Counted from the stretch's first letter, positions 1-6,703 are shown. The stretch: DNA of 7,566 nt from Clostridia bacterium (GCA_900770405.1 CAAGKL010000390.1:1-7566), one strand, 5' to 3'. The notes: generated from the letters alone by a model not told the origin. Made by a program: numbers and translations.

Positions 1-171
1 ATAATCTTTCGGCGAAACAATCACTATTGCGTCGTTATCCGCCGCACGGCGCATTGCATCTATCCTCTTTGTCGTATGCCCGCATTTTCTTATAGCTTCT
101 TCTATTATCTTTACATAAAAATCGGTGACACTAACATTTTTATATGGATTATAGACGTCAAAGTTTCTCAT
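1..171 (-). CDS. N-terminal fragment of an unrecognised protein, possibly a glycosyltransferase (cut by left edge)
   Basis: An open frame starts at an ATG (169-171) and runs without a stop to the window edge, giving 57 residues: it begins MRNFDVYNPYKNVSV and ends AIVIVSPKDY. A ribosome binding site AAAGGA (180-185) lies 8 bases upstream, and the start is only 5 bases after the stop of the upstream acetyltransferase, so it is almost certainly the next gene of the same operon. The visible part has no signal peptide or membrane segment. It has an amphipathic, lysine- and arginine-rich helix (around residues 18-40), then a hydrophobic strand (DAIVIVSP), as in the N-terminal Rossmann-like domain of many GT-B glycosyltransferases. 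That resemblance and the neighbourhood are the only hints to function. The gene is certain enough; its product is not identified. Confidence 0.7.
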   Translation of the reverse strand, partial: MRNFDVYNPYKNVSVTDFYVKIIEEAIRKCGHTTKRIDAMRRAADNDAIVIVSPKDY

Positions 172-176
172 ATTTT

Positions 177-701
177 TTATCCTTTTCTGCTTTTAATAAC
201 TCTGGCAGGAACACCGCCGACAACCGAATAAGGCGGTATATCCTTTGTTACAACCGCTCCTGCTCCGATTACGCACCCATCACCTATATGAACACCGGGA
301 AGAATGATAACCCTCTTGCCAATCCATACATCATTACCGATTTCAACCGGCTCCGGTTCTTCATACCCCTGCAGTTGCATTGGTATATCTGTACAAGACA
401 TTGAATGATTCCGCGTATATATTACACAATCCGGTCCCATCATTACATAATTCCCGATTTTAATCTCGCCGTTTTTAATAGAGTTCATTTCGCAGTGTAC
501 GCCAATTCCCGAATGGTCTCCCAGCATTACCCACGGCGACAGTTTTGCTCCGTGCTCGATATTAATATCCGTCCCGGCGCTTATCATTATCTTTCTTGCA
601 AAAAATGCTCTCAGCTTTTTAAAAACAATACATCTTCTTGATTTTGGCAAATTTTTTGCAAAAATATTGTATATTACAATCAAAATATTTTTATATATCA
701 C
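177..701 (-). CDS. Left-handed beta-helix (hexapeptide repeat) sugar O-acetyltransferase, WcaF/maltose-acetyltransferase type
   Basis: This 174-residue protein should transfer an acetyl group from acetyl-CoA to a sugar hydroxyl in the cytoplasm. From about residue 45 it shows hexapeptide-repeat turns (for example IKIGNYVMMGPDCVIY), the catalytic His in the loop YTRNHSM (H99), the family block IGNDVWIGKRVIILPGV (about 121-137), and the closing signature GAGAVVTKDIPPYSVVGGVPA, typical of the CysE/LacA/NodL/WcaF group. The first 40 residues are hydrophobic and basic and may touch the membrane or pack on the trimer. The start is a GTG (699-701) with AAGGAG (712-717) 10 bases upstream. It overlaps the end of the upstream glycosyltransferase by 11 bases, which suggests coupled translation. 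Length fits the family. The acceptor sugar cannot be told from the sequence. It is a paralogue of the acetyltransferase at 2632-3189. Confidence 0.92.
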   Translation of the reverse strand: MIYKNILIVIYNIFAKNLPKSRRCIVFKKLRAFFARKIMISAGTDINIEHGAKLSPWVMLGDHSGIGVHCEMNSIKNGEIKIGNYVMMGPDCVIYTRNHSMSCTDIPMQLQGYEEPEPVEIGNDVWIGKRVIILPGVHIGDGCVIGAGAVVTKDIPPYSVVGGVPARVIKSRKG

Positions 702-1752
702 TTATCCGCATCTCCTTAAACAGTTTATCAATAACCGTACTTGGCGTATAAGTCTGCGCAATTTTTATACAGTTCTCTTTCATACTGTTTAATTTATCAG
801 GCTCAGCTGCAAGTTTTTTCAATGCCGTCTCAAGAGCCGTACTATCCTTCGGCGGAAATAAATGCCCGGTTACTCCGTCCGTAACAATTTCACTGTTATA
901 TTTCCAATCCGACGCTATAACCGGTACACCTGCCGAAAAAGCGTCTATTATTGTACCTGCAAAACCCTCACCATCATAATAAGTCGGAAACAGCAGCGCA
1001 TAGTAATTTTTCACCACATCTATGCTGCTTTGAGGCGGCACACACCCTTTATACCGCACATACTCCGCGCTTTCATTTAAAAGGCTTGCAAATTTTTCCT
1101 CATATGATGAATCTACATTGCCATATATATCTAAGCTATATACCGTCTTTTTAAACTCATTATTTATTTCGCTTACCGCCCTGATTGCATCTGTTATGCC
1201 CTTTTCCTCCATAACTCGCGAAAATGTACATAATTTCAACGGAAATTCCGTCTGATATACAAGCTCGTCCGTTTCCAGCGGCTTCATCATCTTGAAATTC
1301 GGCAAAACGCTTACATTCGTCACGCCTATATCGCCAAGCATTTTCATCATTGCTTTAGTTTCAACAAAAATGCAGTCAAGACTTTTAAGATATTTCTTCA
1401 GCCGGCTGTTATTTTCTGCCGCCTGCGGCAGCCATCCGCCGACAACGTCATAATACAAATCGAAGCCGAAAATTTTTTTAAGCGCCGCAAACAGAGGTAA
1501 AAAAACCTTCAGTCCGCGCTGTGCCGGTAATATAATTATTTTTTTGCAATTTTTCGCAAGATGCAAACATTGCATAAAGGTCGAAAACGGTTTTTTGCGC
1601 CAAAAGTGCGTATTCATCGCAATTGTGCTGCTCTCGCCGAGATTCATCTTCAGCGCCTCGTTCAGATTGCGCGTTTTTACCGTCTGTCCGTCATAGGTCT
1701 CAGCCGCTGCGCCGAAACTGCCGCAAATTCCTATTATGTACTTCTTGTTCAT
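691..1752 (-). CDS. Glycosyltransferase family 4 (GT-B fold)
   Basis: This 353-residue cytoplasmic or membrane-associated retaining glycosyltransferase should add one sugar from a nucleotide donor to the growing lipid-linked glycan. The N-terminal acceptor domain begins KYIIGICGSFG with a loop DGQTVKTRN (21-29), a form common in GT4 enzymes of polysaccharide loci. The C-terminal donor domain has CTFSRVMEEKG (about 175-185; R179 and K184 match the phosphate-binding Arg and Lys of the GT4 signature). It also has the EX7E-type region GEGFAGTIIDAFSAGVPVIA (261-280), where the second acidic residue is Asp (E262, D270). The ATG (1750-1752) overlaps the TGA of the upstream GT2 gene as ATGA, and an AAGGA (1764-1768) lies 11 bases upstream. 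Sugar specificity is not readable. Confidence 0.93.
   Translation of the reverse strand: MNKKYIIGICGSFGAAAETYDGQTVKTRNLNEALKMNLGESSTIAMNTHFWRKKPFSTFMQCLHLAKNCKKIIILPAQRGLKVFLPLFAALKKIFGFDLYYDVVGGWLPQAAENNSRLKKYLKSLDCIFVETKAMMKMLGDIGVTNVSVLPNFKMMKPLETDELVYQTEFPLKLCTFSRVMEEKGITDAIRAVSEINNEFKKTVYSLDIYGNVDSSYEEKFASLLNESAEYVRYKGCVPPQSSIDVVKNYYALLFPTYYDGEGFAGTIIDAFSAGVPVIASDWKYNSEIVTDGVTGHLFPPKDSTALETALKKLAAEPDKLNSMKENCIKIAQTYTPSTVIDKLFKEMRISDI
712..717 (-). promoter_or_regulatory. Ribosome binding site AAGGAG supporting a GTG start
   Basis: AAGGAG lies 10 bases before the GTG at 699-701, inside the end of the upstream GT4 gene. No ATG lies nearby in the right frame, so it decides the GTG start of the second acetyltransferase. 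Confidence 0.7.
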
Positions 1753-2642
1753 TGCAAAAATTTTCCTTTATATTCTTTAAAGATATTAAGCGCGCCTATC
1801 GGTGAGCATACGCCTGCACACACAAGATAAAATAACGCTGACAAATACTTTTTCCGTTTCATCTGCACATAACCCAACACACCGTAGTGTCGGCAGGACA
1901 CATATCTTCTCTGAGAATGTGTCAGGCAGCTGAAATGTTCTTTTTTTGCCTTATACATAATCTTTTCAGACTTGTACTTTTTCACTCCTGTTGAAAGTCT
2001 TTCTCCGCTTCGTATATAATTTCTGATAAGTGTTTTATTAATGTAGCCGATTGACAGCTCTGCCTCGAGCACTCTCATCATCAGCATATATTCCTGGCAC
2101 GCGGCAATGTTCATAAAGCCGCCTATGCGCCGAATAGCCTCTGCTTTGAACATAAACGTGTTCGTCCCGGAAATGTGATACATTAAATGCACCACCATCA
2201 ACTCGTCCGGAGTCATACCGTTTCTGAGCATCTGAATTTTACGGCTCAAAAGTTCACCTTTTTCGTTATATGTCGCTCCGTCCATAACCGAAACGTCCCA
2301 GCCGTTTTTCTGCATTTCGGCAACCTGAATTTCCGTTTTCTCCGGCAGATACTCGTCGTCATCATCAAGAAACGCTATAAATTCGCCGTTTGCCGCGTTA
2401 ATTCCGGCGTTTCTCGCCATTGCGCCGCCGCTGTTTTTCTCAAGCGGCAGATATTTAATCCTGCCATCATCTCTGTACTTTTCAATCATCTGCTCAGTCT
2501 GCTTCTGATATTCCGTGCCGAGTCCGTTATCGTCCACAATTATTATCTCTATGTCAGAATAACTCTGAGCCAAAGCCGACTCTATGGCATTGCATAAATA
2601 GCTGCTTCGTTTGTATGTAGGAATAACTATACTAACCATCAT
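1749..2642 (-). CDS. Glycosyltransferase family 2 (GT-A fold)
   Basis: This 297-residue enzyme should be an inverting nucleotide-sugar glycosyltransferase that extends the lipid-linked oligosaccharide on the cytoplasmic face. The N-terminus VSIVIPTYKR, the nucleotide-binding VDD (36-38), NSGGAMARNAGI (70-81) and the metal-binding acidic cluster FLDDDDEYLP (91-100; DXD-type) are classic GT2 landmarks. ACQEYMLMMR (181-190) fits the region of the catalytic base (E184). The C-terminal hydrophobic stretch YLSALFYLVCAGVC (about 266-279), preceded by many Lys and Arg, may anchor it to the membrane. Two ATGs lie in tandem. GGAG (2647-2650) is 7 bases from the second (2637-2639) but only 4 from the first, so the true start may be 2639. 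It overlaps the upstream acetyltransferase by about 8-11 bases and the downstream GT4 by 4. Confidence 0.94.
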   Translation of the reverse strand: MMVSIVIPTYKRSSYLCNAIESALAQSYSDIEIIIVDDNGLGTEYQKQTEQMIEKYRDDGRIKYLPLEKNSGGAMARNAGINAANGEFIAFLDDDDEYLPEKTEIQVAEMQKNGWDVSVMDGATYNEKGELLSRKIQMLRNGMTPDELMVVHLMYHISGTNTFMFKAEAIRRIGGFMNIAACQEYMLMMRVLEAELSIGYINKTLIRNYIRSGERLSTGVKKYKSEKIMYKAKKEHFSCLTHSQRRYVSCRHYGVLGYVQMKRKKYLSALFYLVCAGVCSPIGALNIFKEYKGKFLQ

Positions 2643-3189
2643 GTTTCTCCGTTTTATCTTTTCTTTTTGATATTACTTTTGCCGGTATACCACCGACAAC
2701 GGAATACGGCTGCGTAATATCTTTTGTCACAACCGCGCCTGCGGCTATAACACAGCCATCTGCTATATGCACACCGGAAACTACCGTCACATTACTGCAC
2801 AGCCAGCAATCATTGCCTATAACAATATCCTTTTCCGTCTCCTCCTGCGTCATCATAACAGAGTTTATATCGGTTCCGTGATTGGTTGACTGAATACTGA
2901 CTCCCGGTCCCATCAGCAAATTATCACCAAGAATAATTTTTGAATTTTCGCCCGCCCACACACAGCAGTTCATATTTATATGCGAATTTTTACCGATATA
3001 AATATTTTGCGCATAGCGTATAGACGCCGTAGGGTGTACCCTGATATTTTCCTTTGAATGTATTTTCCGTCTCCATTCAACATGCTCATAAGCATAATAC
3101 GCAAAAGAATATATAATACTTTTAAAAAATGCAAAGGAGAACACATTTCTCAAAAGCTGCGCACCTCTTGAATGTTCTTTCTCATTCAT
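2632..3189 (-). CDS. Left-handed beta-helix (hexapeptide repeat) acetyltransferase
   Basis: This 185-residue acetyl-CoA-dependent acyltransferase probably O-acetylates a sugar of the glycan or its precursor. After a basic, aromatic N-terminal region (about 1-45) come the hexapeptide turns (for example IYIGKNSHINMNC), the catalytic His in STNHGTD (H104), IVIGNDCWLCSNVTVVSGV (122-140) and the closing block GAVVTKDITQPYSVVGGIPA. ITQP carries one residue more than the second acetyltransferase (IPP), so the last coil differs slightly. An in-frame TTG at 3202-3204 would add five residues, but it lies inside the ribosome binding site. GGAGG (3198-3202) is 8 bases from the ATG at 3187-3189, so that ATG was chosen. 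It follows the phosphoglycosyl transferase by 16 bases. There is no N-terminal sugar-nucleotide-binding Rossmann domain of the PglD/EpsM type, so a bacillosamine-type N-acetyltransferase is less likely. Confidence 0.92.
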   Translation of the reverse strand: MNEKEHSRGAQLLRNVFSFAFFKSIIYSFAYYAYEHVEWRRKIHSKENIRVHPTASIRYAQNIYIGKNSHINMNCCVWAGENSKIILGDNLLMGPGVSIQSTNHGTDINSVMMTQEETEKDIVIGNDCWLCSNVTVVSGVHIADGCVIAAGAVVTKDITQPYSVVGGIPAKVISKRKDKTEKHDG

Positions 3190-3197
3190 TATAAAAT

Positions 3198-3202
3198 CCT
3201 CC
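3198..3202 (-). promoter_or_regulatory. Ribosome binding site GGAGG that fixes the acetyltransferase start at 3189
   Basis: A perfect GGAGG lies 8 bases before the ATG at 3187-3189. It overlaps the alternative in-frame TTG (3202-3204), which therefore cannot be the start. Confidence 0.85.
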
Positions 3203-3205
3203 AAG

Positions 3206-3886
3206 TTATTTGTATGCTGCTTCGTAGTGCTCCCTTACTGCCGGCTCGAGTTTATAGTATTCTGTCGGAAGCGCAAATTCAGTCTTTCCGAAAAGCTTCT
3301 GCAATATTATTATCGCAGTTGCTGCTGTAATTTTTATATCATAAAAGAAGCTATGGTTATGTACATAATATCGTTCTATTTCAAGCTTCAGCGGCAAAAA
3401 CTCTCTTTCATAAAGTCCCTCGTCTTCATACATCTCTCCGTGCGTATAATCAAACAAGCTCGCCGGACTTGTAAGTCCCGGTTTTACTGTGTATATTTCC
3501 TCATATTTTCCGACATATGTTGTCTTTGCAATGTCGACGTCCTCCGGTCTCGGACCTACAACCGACATCGTGCCGAAAAACACATTGAAAAGCTGCGGCA
3601 ACTCATCTATCTTGGATTTCCGTATAAACCTTCCAAACGGATATATCCTGTCATCATTTGACAAAGTTGTGACGTGTACCGCGCCGCTATTCGCTATCAT
3701 TGAGCGGAATTTATATACTTTTATTTCTTTCTTGTCCAAACCTACCCGTTTAGCTTTATAAAAAACCGGTCCGTTTCTGTGCAACTTTATAATCAGCGCT
3801 GTTATGAGCATTATCCAGCCTGTCAAGATAATAAATACAATGCTGAATACTATATCGTACATTCTTTTTAAACTCATATACCTCAC
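3206..3886 (-). CDS. Monotopic phosphoglycosyl transferase (bacterial sugar transferase, EpsL/PglC/WbaP C-terminal family)
   Basis: Family members move a phospho-sugar from a UDP-sugar to undecaprenyl phosphate at the inner membrane, the first step of lipid-linked glycan assembly. The 226 residues show LKRMYDIV, a single membrane segment (about 11-34), GPVFYKAKRVGL (39-50), YKFRSM (58-63), the catalytic Asp-Glu pair in KIDELPQLFN (D94, E95) and VVGPRPED (109-116). There is no large N-terminal multi-span domain, so it is of the small type, about 25 residues longer than EpsL or PglC at the C-terminus. Two known landmarks differ. The Ser-Pro break of the PglC membrane helix is replaced by Gly23-Trp24, and the PRPLL and WAQVNGR-type motifs of bacillosamine-type enzymes are absent, so its sugar is probably different. 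The GTG start (3884-3886) overlaps the deacetylase stop. The ATG at residue 4 (3875-3877), with AGGG 8 bases upstream, is an equally good start. Confidence 0.94.
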   Translation of the reverse strand: MRYMSLKRMYDIVFSIVFIILTGWIMLITALIIKLHRNGPVFYKAKRVGLDKKEIKVYKFRSMIANSGAVHVTTLSNDDRIYPFGRFIRKSKIDELPQLFNVFFGTMSVVGPRPEDVDIAKTTYVGKYEEIYTVKPGLTSPASLFDYTHGEMYEDEGLYEREFLPLKLEIERYYVHNHSFFYDIKITAATAIIILQKLFGKTEFALPTEYYKLEPAVREHYEAAYK

Positions 3887-4560
3887 CCTAAATATCTTGC
3901 AATCATAAACGCTTCCGCTTTTTCCAGCCCGACCTTCAGTCCGGTTGCCGCGTCATTTACTTTCAGATATTCAATCGAACGCGGGTGCGGATATTCTCTT
4001 ATCTCGGCTGCATATTGCTGCATCGCTGTGTATTTGCGCTTCGATGTGGAAGAGATGTCCACATAATAGTTCGGGCAGAAAACCGAATTTGTCTGCTGCG
4101 GCGCCCATTCGGTTGATGACGGAGTGTTAAACAGAAGCAAGCCTTTCAGCCTGCGCCCCGGAAGCGGTCTGCACGCAACCAAAACAGAGCGGTACACCAT
4201 CTGGTGGTCAACATTAACATCTGCATAAAAATGAGTGAAAACCACATCAGGGTCTATTTGCTCAACGGTTTTTTCAATGACATTATTAACGTCTATATGT
4301 TCTGTCGCATCAAGCCTCATATCCGGCAATTCACCGTATATTATATTATCTATTCCCAATATATCTGCGCTTTTCTTTGTCTCTTTCTTTTTCTCTTCTA
4401 TAATCTGCGCCAAATGCTCATTTCCGCGATACTGTGCGCTGCTGCCATCGGTGACAATCAATAGCGTTATCTTATGTCCCTCATCGTGCAGCTTTGCAAT
4501 TGTTCCTCCCATTCCGAGCACTTCATCATCGGGATGTGCCGCCACAACCAATACATTCAT
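3883..4560 (-). CDS. PIG-L/LmbE family zinc-dependent N-deacetylase
   Basis: Family members hydrolyse the N-acetyl group of GlcNAc-containing substrates (GlcNAc-PI, GlcNAc-inositol, GlcNAc-malate); here a nucleotide-linked or lipid-linked amino sugar is the likely substrate. The 225 residues begin with the hallmark AAHPDDEVLGMGGT (7-20; His9 and Asp12 as zinc ligands, Asp11 as probable general base). LLIVTDGS (33-40) follows, and then THFYADVNVDHQ (109-120), whose HXDXNXDH pattern gives the third zinc ligand His119. No signal peptide or membrane segment is seen, so it acts in the cytoplasm. The ATG (4558-4560) has a perfect GGAGG (4568-4572) at 7 bases. The gene lies 26 bases after the GNAT/FemAB-like gene and overlaps the phosphoglycosyl transferase by 2-4 bases. 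The neighbours point to amino-sugar remodelling rather than bacillithiol or mycothiol synthesis. Confidence 0.93.
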   Translation of the reverse strand: MNVLVVAAHPDDEVLGMGGTIAKLHDEGHKITLLIVTDGSSAQYRGNEHLAQIIEEKKKETKKSADILGIDNIIYGELPDMRLDATEHIDVNNVIEKTVEQIDPDVVFTHFYADVNVDHQMVYRSVLVACRPLPGRRLKGLLLFNTPSSTEWAPQQTNSVFCPNYYVDISSTSKRKYTAMQQYAAEIREYPHPRSIEYLKVNDAATGLKVGLEKAEAFMIARYLG

Positions 4561-4586
4561 TGAATATCCTCCATAACTTATATGCC

Positions 4587-5429
4587 TTATTTCTCACTGC
4601 GGCATATCTCTTCCATTTTTAAAACACCGTTAATTGAATGGATAACCCCTATTCCGTCAAAAGCAAGCAAAGCTTTACGCAACGGTAAAAGCAGCTTTAT
4701 CAGCCATTTGATTTTTGGATTATAACGAATATGCAAATGGCAATACGCTTTTCTGAATCCAAAGTACTTTTCAAGATAATTCTGAAAATTTGTCATATGG
4801 CTGATACTTCTGGCACCGTCGCAAATAATGCCGCCTCCCGATATAAATTCTGTGTAGTGAGTCACTATTTTCTGTACCAGTGCGGCATTGACAGAATATT
4901 TTTCAAGAACGGGCTTTGTTTTAAGTACATTAAAATTGAGAACGCTGTCATTTTCTTTTGACAACAGCGCATATCCCGCCAGCTCATTTGTTTCTTTTTG
5001 AAAGAAAGCGCCAAATACATTAAATCTGTTCCACCTGTCAATTCCCTTTGTAAACCTTTTTTTATCAATCGTAGGGCGGTATTTTGCAGGGTAAGCCGAA
5101 AATGCCGCAACCTGAACCAGATACAACTCTTCTTTGTACTCACAAGGATCGATAATTTTTACATCAAAGTTTTTTATCCCTTTGTTGATTTCGTATCTTC
5201 GCTTTGCCTTCAGCGCACCTATATCAAAATGTTTATCCTTTATCACATACCACCAGTTTGTCTCATAGCCGCAATCAAAATCGGTAGTCCATCTTGCAAG
5301 TAACGGAGTACCATTTGATGTCATTTTCCAAATGTCCCCACTTTTTATTGGGCACATATCCGGTACTTCATTGGGTGCTGTCGCCGGTATCGCAGCATGA
5401 TTATAATATTTCCATCCCCGTATTTGCAT
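4587..5429 (-). CDS. GNAT/FemAB-like acyltransferase of a polysaccharide locus, function unproven
   Basis: This 280-residue protein resembles, from memory, a group often annotated as GNAT family N-acetyltransferase or hypothetical protein in capsule loci of Firmicutes and Bacteroidetes. The N-terminal part has IRGWKYYNHA (3-12), PIKSGDIWK (27-35) and ARWTTDFDCGYETNWWYVI (45-63). A basic stretch KAKRRYEINKGIKNF (74-88) recalls the RNIRKA-like acyl-donor region of FemAB proteins. A GNAT-like core follows (FGAFFQKETNELAGYALL, 139-156), then ICDGARSISH (202-211) and YLEKYFGFRKAYC (218-230). The C-terminus has a hydrophobic patch WLIKLLLPL (242-250), perhaps for membrane contact. The ATG at 5427-5429 is the first possible start because an in-frame TAG lies two codons upstream. 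Its ribosome binding site is poor: AGGA is almost touching the ATG. Acylation of an amino sugar is an inference from fold resemblance and neighbours. Confidence 0.75.
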   Translation of the reverse strand: MQIRGWKYYNHAAIPATAPNEVPDMCPIKSGDIWKMTSNGTPLLARWTTDFDCGYETNWWYVIKDKHFDIGALKAKRRYEINKGIKNFDVKIIDPCEYKEELYLVQVAAFSAYPAKYRPTIDKKRFTKGIDRWNRFNVFGAFFQKETNELAGYALLSKENDSVLNFNVLKTKPVLEKYSVNAALVQKIVTHYTEFISGGGIICDGARSISHMTNFQNYLEKYFGFRKAYCHLHIRYNPKIKWLIKLLLPLRKALLAFDGIGVIHSINGVLKMEEICRSEK

Positions 5430-5575
5430 TTCCTACACCCAACAACGCTAATTACTTCCGTCCGGTCTCTTAGACTGCACTAAAACATTAAAAGACAAAT
5501 AATTTGTAGTTCATAGCATCATTCTTTTTTTCTTTCTTAATAAGCAAATCTTAATTAAATACATTGCAGCACTAC
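5430..5575. other. Largest non-coding gap of the locus (146 bp)
   Basis: This AT-rich stretch separates the aminotransferase from the GNAT/FemAB-like gene, while other junctions are 0-26 bases or overlap. No ORF longer than about 10 codons was seen on the minus strand. It holds a short purine tract (minus strand AAGAAAGAAAAAAAG, about 5523-5537) and a 13-bp palindrome (5495-5507). I see no convincing -35/-10 pair at 16-18 base spacing and no GC-rich hairpin followed by a T-run, so an internal promoter or attenuator here is possible but unsupported. Confidence 0.5.
5495..5507. repeat. 13-bp palindrome ACAAAT-A-ATTTGT
   Basis: Perfect 6-bp inverted repeats flank one central base in the gap upstream of the GNAT/FemAB-like gene. 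It could be a small operator or chance in AT-rich DNA. It is too weak and too AT-rich for a terminator. Confidence 0.35.
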
Positions 5576-6703
5576 TCAATTTATATTGCTTTTTATAATT
5601 TCAATCACCCTGCTCTGCTGCTCAGGCGTCATCTTTATATCGCTCGGCAGGCACAGTCCGCGTTTAAATATATCTCCGCCGACATCATCACCGTCTACGG
5701 TAATATAATCGTTCTTCTCATACACCGGCTGCAGATGCATTGGCTTCCAGATAGGTCTCGATTCAATATTTTCCGCGTCCAATGCAAGCCTGATTTTCTC
5801 CGGAGTAATTCTGTCTGACTTTTCTTCATCTATTGTCATACAGCTCAGCCAAAAATTCGGCTCCGAACATTCGAGATACGGGTTCATTTTAACCGGCAAA
5901 TCCGCAAACGCCTCCTTATATCTCATATAAATCGCTTTTTTCAAATTCTTATGTTCATCAATATGTAACAGCTGCCCTCTGCCTATTCCGGCAACTATGT
6001 TACTCATTCTGTAATTATAGCCGATTTCGCTGTGCTGATACCACGGCGCCGGGTCACGCGCCTGCGTCGAATAAAACCGCACTTTCTGCACAGCCTCTTC
6101 ATCATCAGACAAAAACATTCCGCCGCCGGAAGACGTTATTATCTTATTTCCGTTAAAGCTTATTGCGTTGTACTTTCCGAATGTTCCTGTTTGCTGACCC
6201 TTATATGTAGCCGACAGACTCTCCGCCGCATCCTCTATAAGCGTTACTCCGTATTGATTGCAAAGTTCCTGTATTTCGTCAAGCTTTGCCGGTGTTCCGT
6301 AAAGATTGGCAACAACAACCGCTTTTACCTTACCCCTATACTTTTCAAGTCCTGCTTCGAGCGCTTTCGGATTCATATTCCACGTCTCACGCTCAGAATC
6401 AATAAAGACCTGCGTACCGCCTAAATAACTTACCGGATTTACTGTTGCGGAAAAAGTCAAATCAGAGCAAAGAACAATATCTCTGCTGCCAACTCCTGCA
6501 AGTTTAAATGCCATATGCAGCGCGTGCGTTCCGGCTGTCATCGCAGCGGCAGACTTGCAGCCTACATATGCTGAAATCTCGTTTTCAAACTCCGTGACAT
6601 TTTTCCCAAGCGGCGCTACCCAGTTGGTATCAAACGCCTCTTTTATAAACATCTGTTCCTCGCCGTGCATTGTCGGCGAGGATAACCATATTTTTTCCGG
6701 CAT
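5576..6703 (-). CDS. DegT/DnrJ/EryC1/StrS PLP-dependent sugar aminotransferase (PglE/EpsN-like)
   Basis: This 375-residue cytosolic enzyme should move an amino group from glutamate to C4 (or C3) of a UDP-keto-deoxy-sugar. Fold-type I landmarks are in order: MTAGTHALHMA (55-65, phosphate loop), CSDLTFSATVNPV (79-91, aromatic over the cofactor), LIEDAAESLSA (155-165, Asp158 to the pyridine N), and ISFNGNKIITSSGGG (181-195) with the PLP-binding Lys187. RPIWKPMHLQPVY (316-328) and GLCLPS (349-354) complete the substrate site. FNGNKIIT and RPxWKPMH are the forms found in PglE- and EpsN-like 4-aminotransferases, so a UDP-4-amino-4,6-dideoxy-hexose is the best guess. The matching 4,6-dehydratase is not in the window. 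The ATG (6701-6703) has AAGGAG (6713-6718) 9 bases upstream, lying within the decayed end of the helicase gene. Length is normal. Confidence 0.94.
   Translation of the reverse strand: MPEKIWLSSPTMHGEEQMFIKEAFDTNWVAPLGKNVTEFENEISAYVGCKSAAAMTAGTHALHMAFKLAGVGSRDIVLCSDLTFSATVNPVSYLGGTQVFIDSERETWNMNPKALEAGLEKYRGKVKAVVVANLYGTPAKLDEIQELCNQYGVTLIEDAAESLSATYKGQQTGTFGKYNAISFNGNKIITSSGGGMFLSDDEEAVQKVRFYSTQARDPAPWYQHSEIGYNYRMSNIVAGIGRGQLLHIDEHKNLKKAIYMRYKEAFADLPVKMNPYLECSEPNFWLSCMTIDEEKSDRITPEKIRLALDAENIESRPIWKPMHLQPVYEKNDYITVDGDDVGGDIFKRGLCLPSDIKMTPEQQSRVIEIIKSNIN

Noticed and set aside
2187..2597. 136-codon plus-strand open frame
   Set aside because: It is antisense to the catalytic core of the GT2 gene and shows no domain or start signal.
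2632..3189. PglD/EpsM-type bacillosamine N-acetyltransferase
   Set aside because: It lacks the N-terminal Rossmann-like sugar-nucleotide domain with its glycine-rich start; it fits the O-acetyltransferase group better.
3190..3204. Extended TTG start for the beta-helix acetyltransferase
   Set aside because: The TTG overlaps the GGAGG ribosome binding site that serves the ATG at 3187-3189.
3227..3761. Two plus-strand open frames of 144 and 90 codons
   Set aside because: Both lie opposite the phosphoglycosyl transferase, which has full family motifs; these are reverse-strand shadows.
4865..5143. 92-codon minus-strand open frame
   Set aside because: It is a shifted frame inside the GNAT/FemAB-like gene, with no motif or ribosome binding site.
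5462..5478. Small hairpin GTCT-AAG-AGAC as a terminator or attenuator
   Set aside because: The stem is only 4 bp and no T-run follows it on the minus strand.
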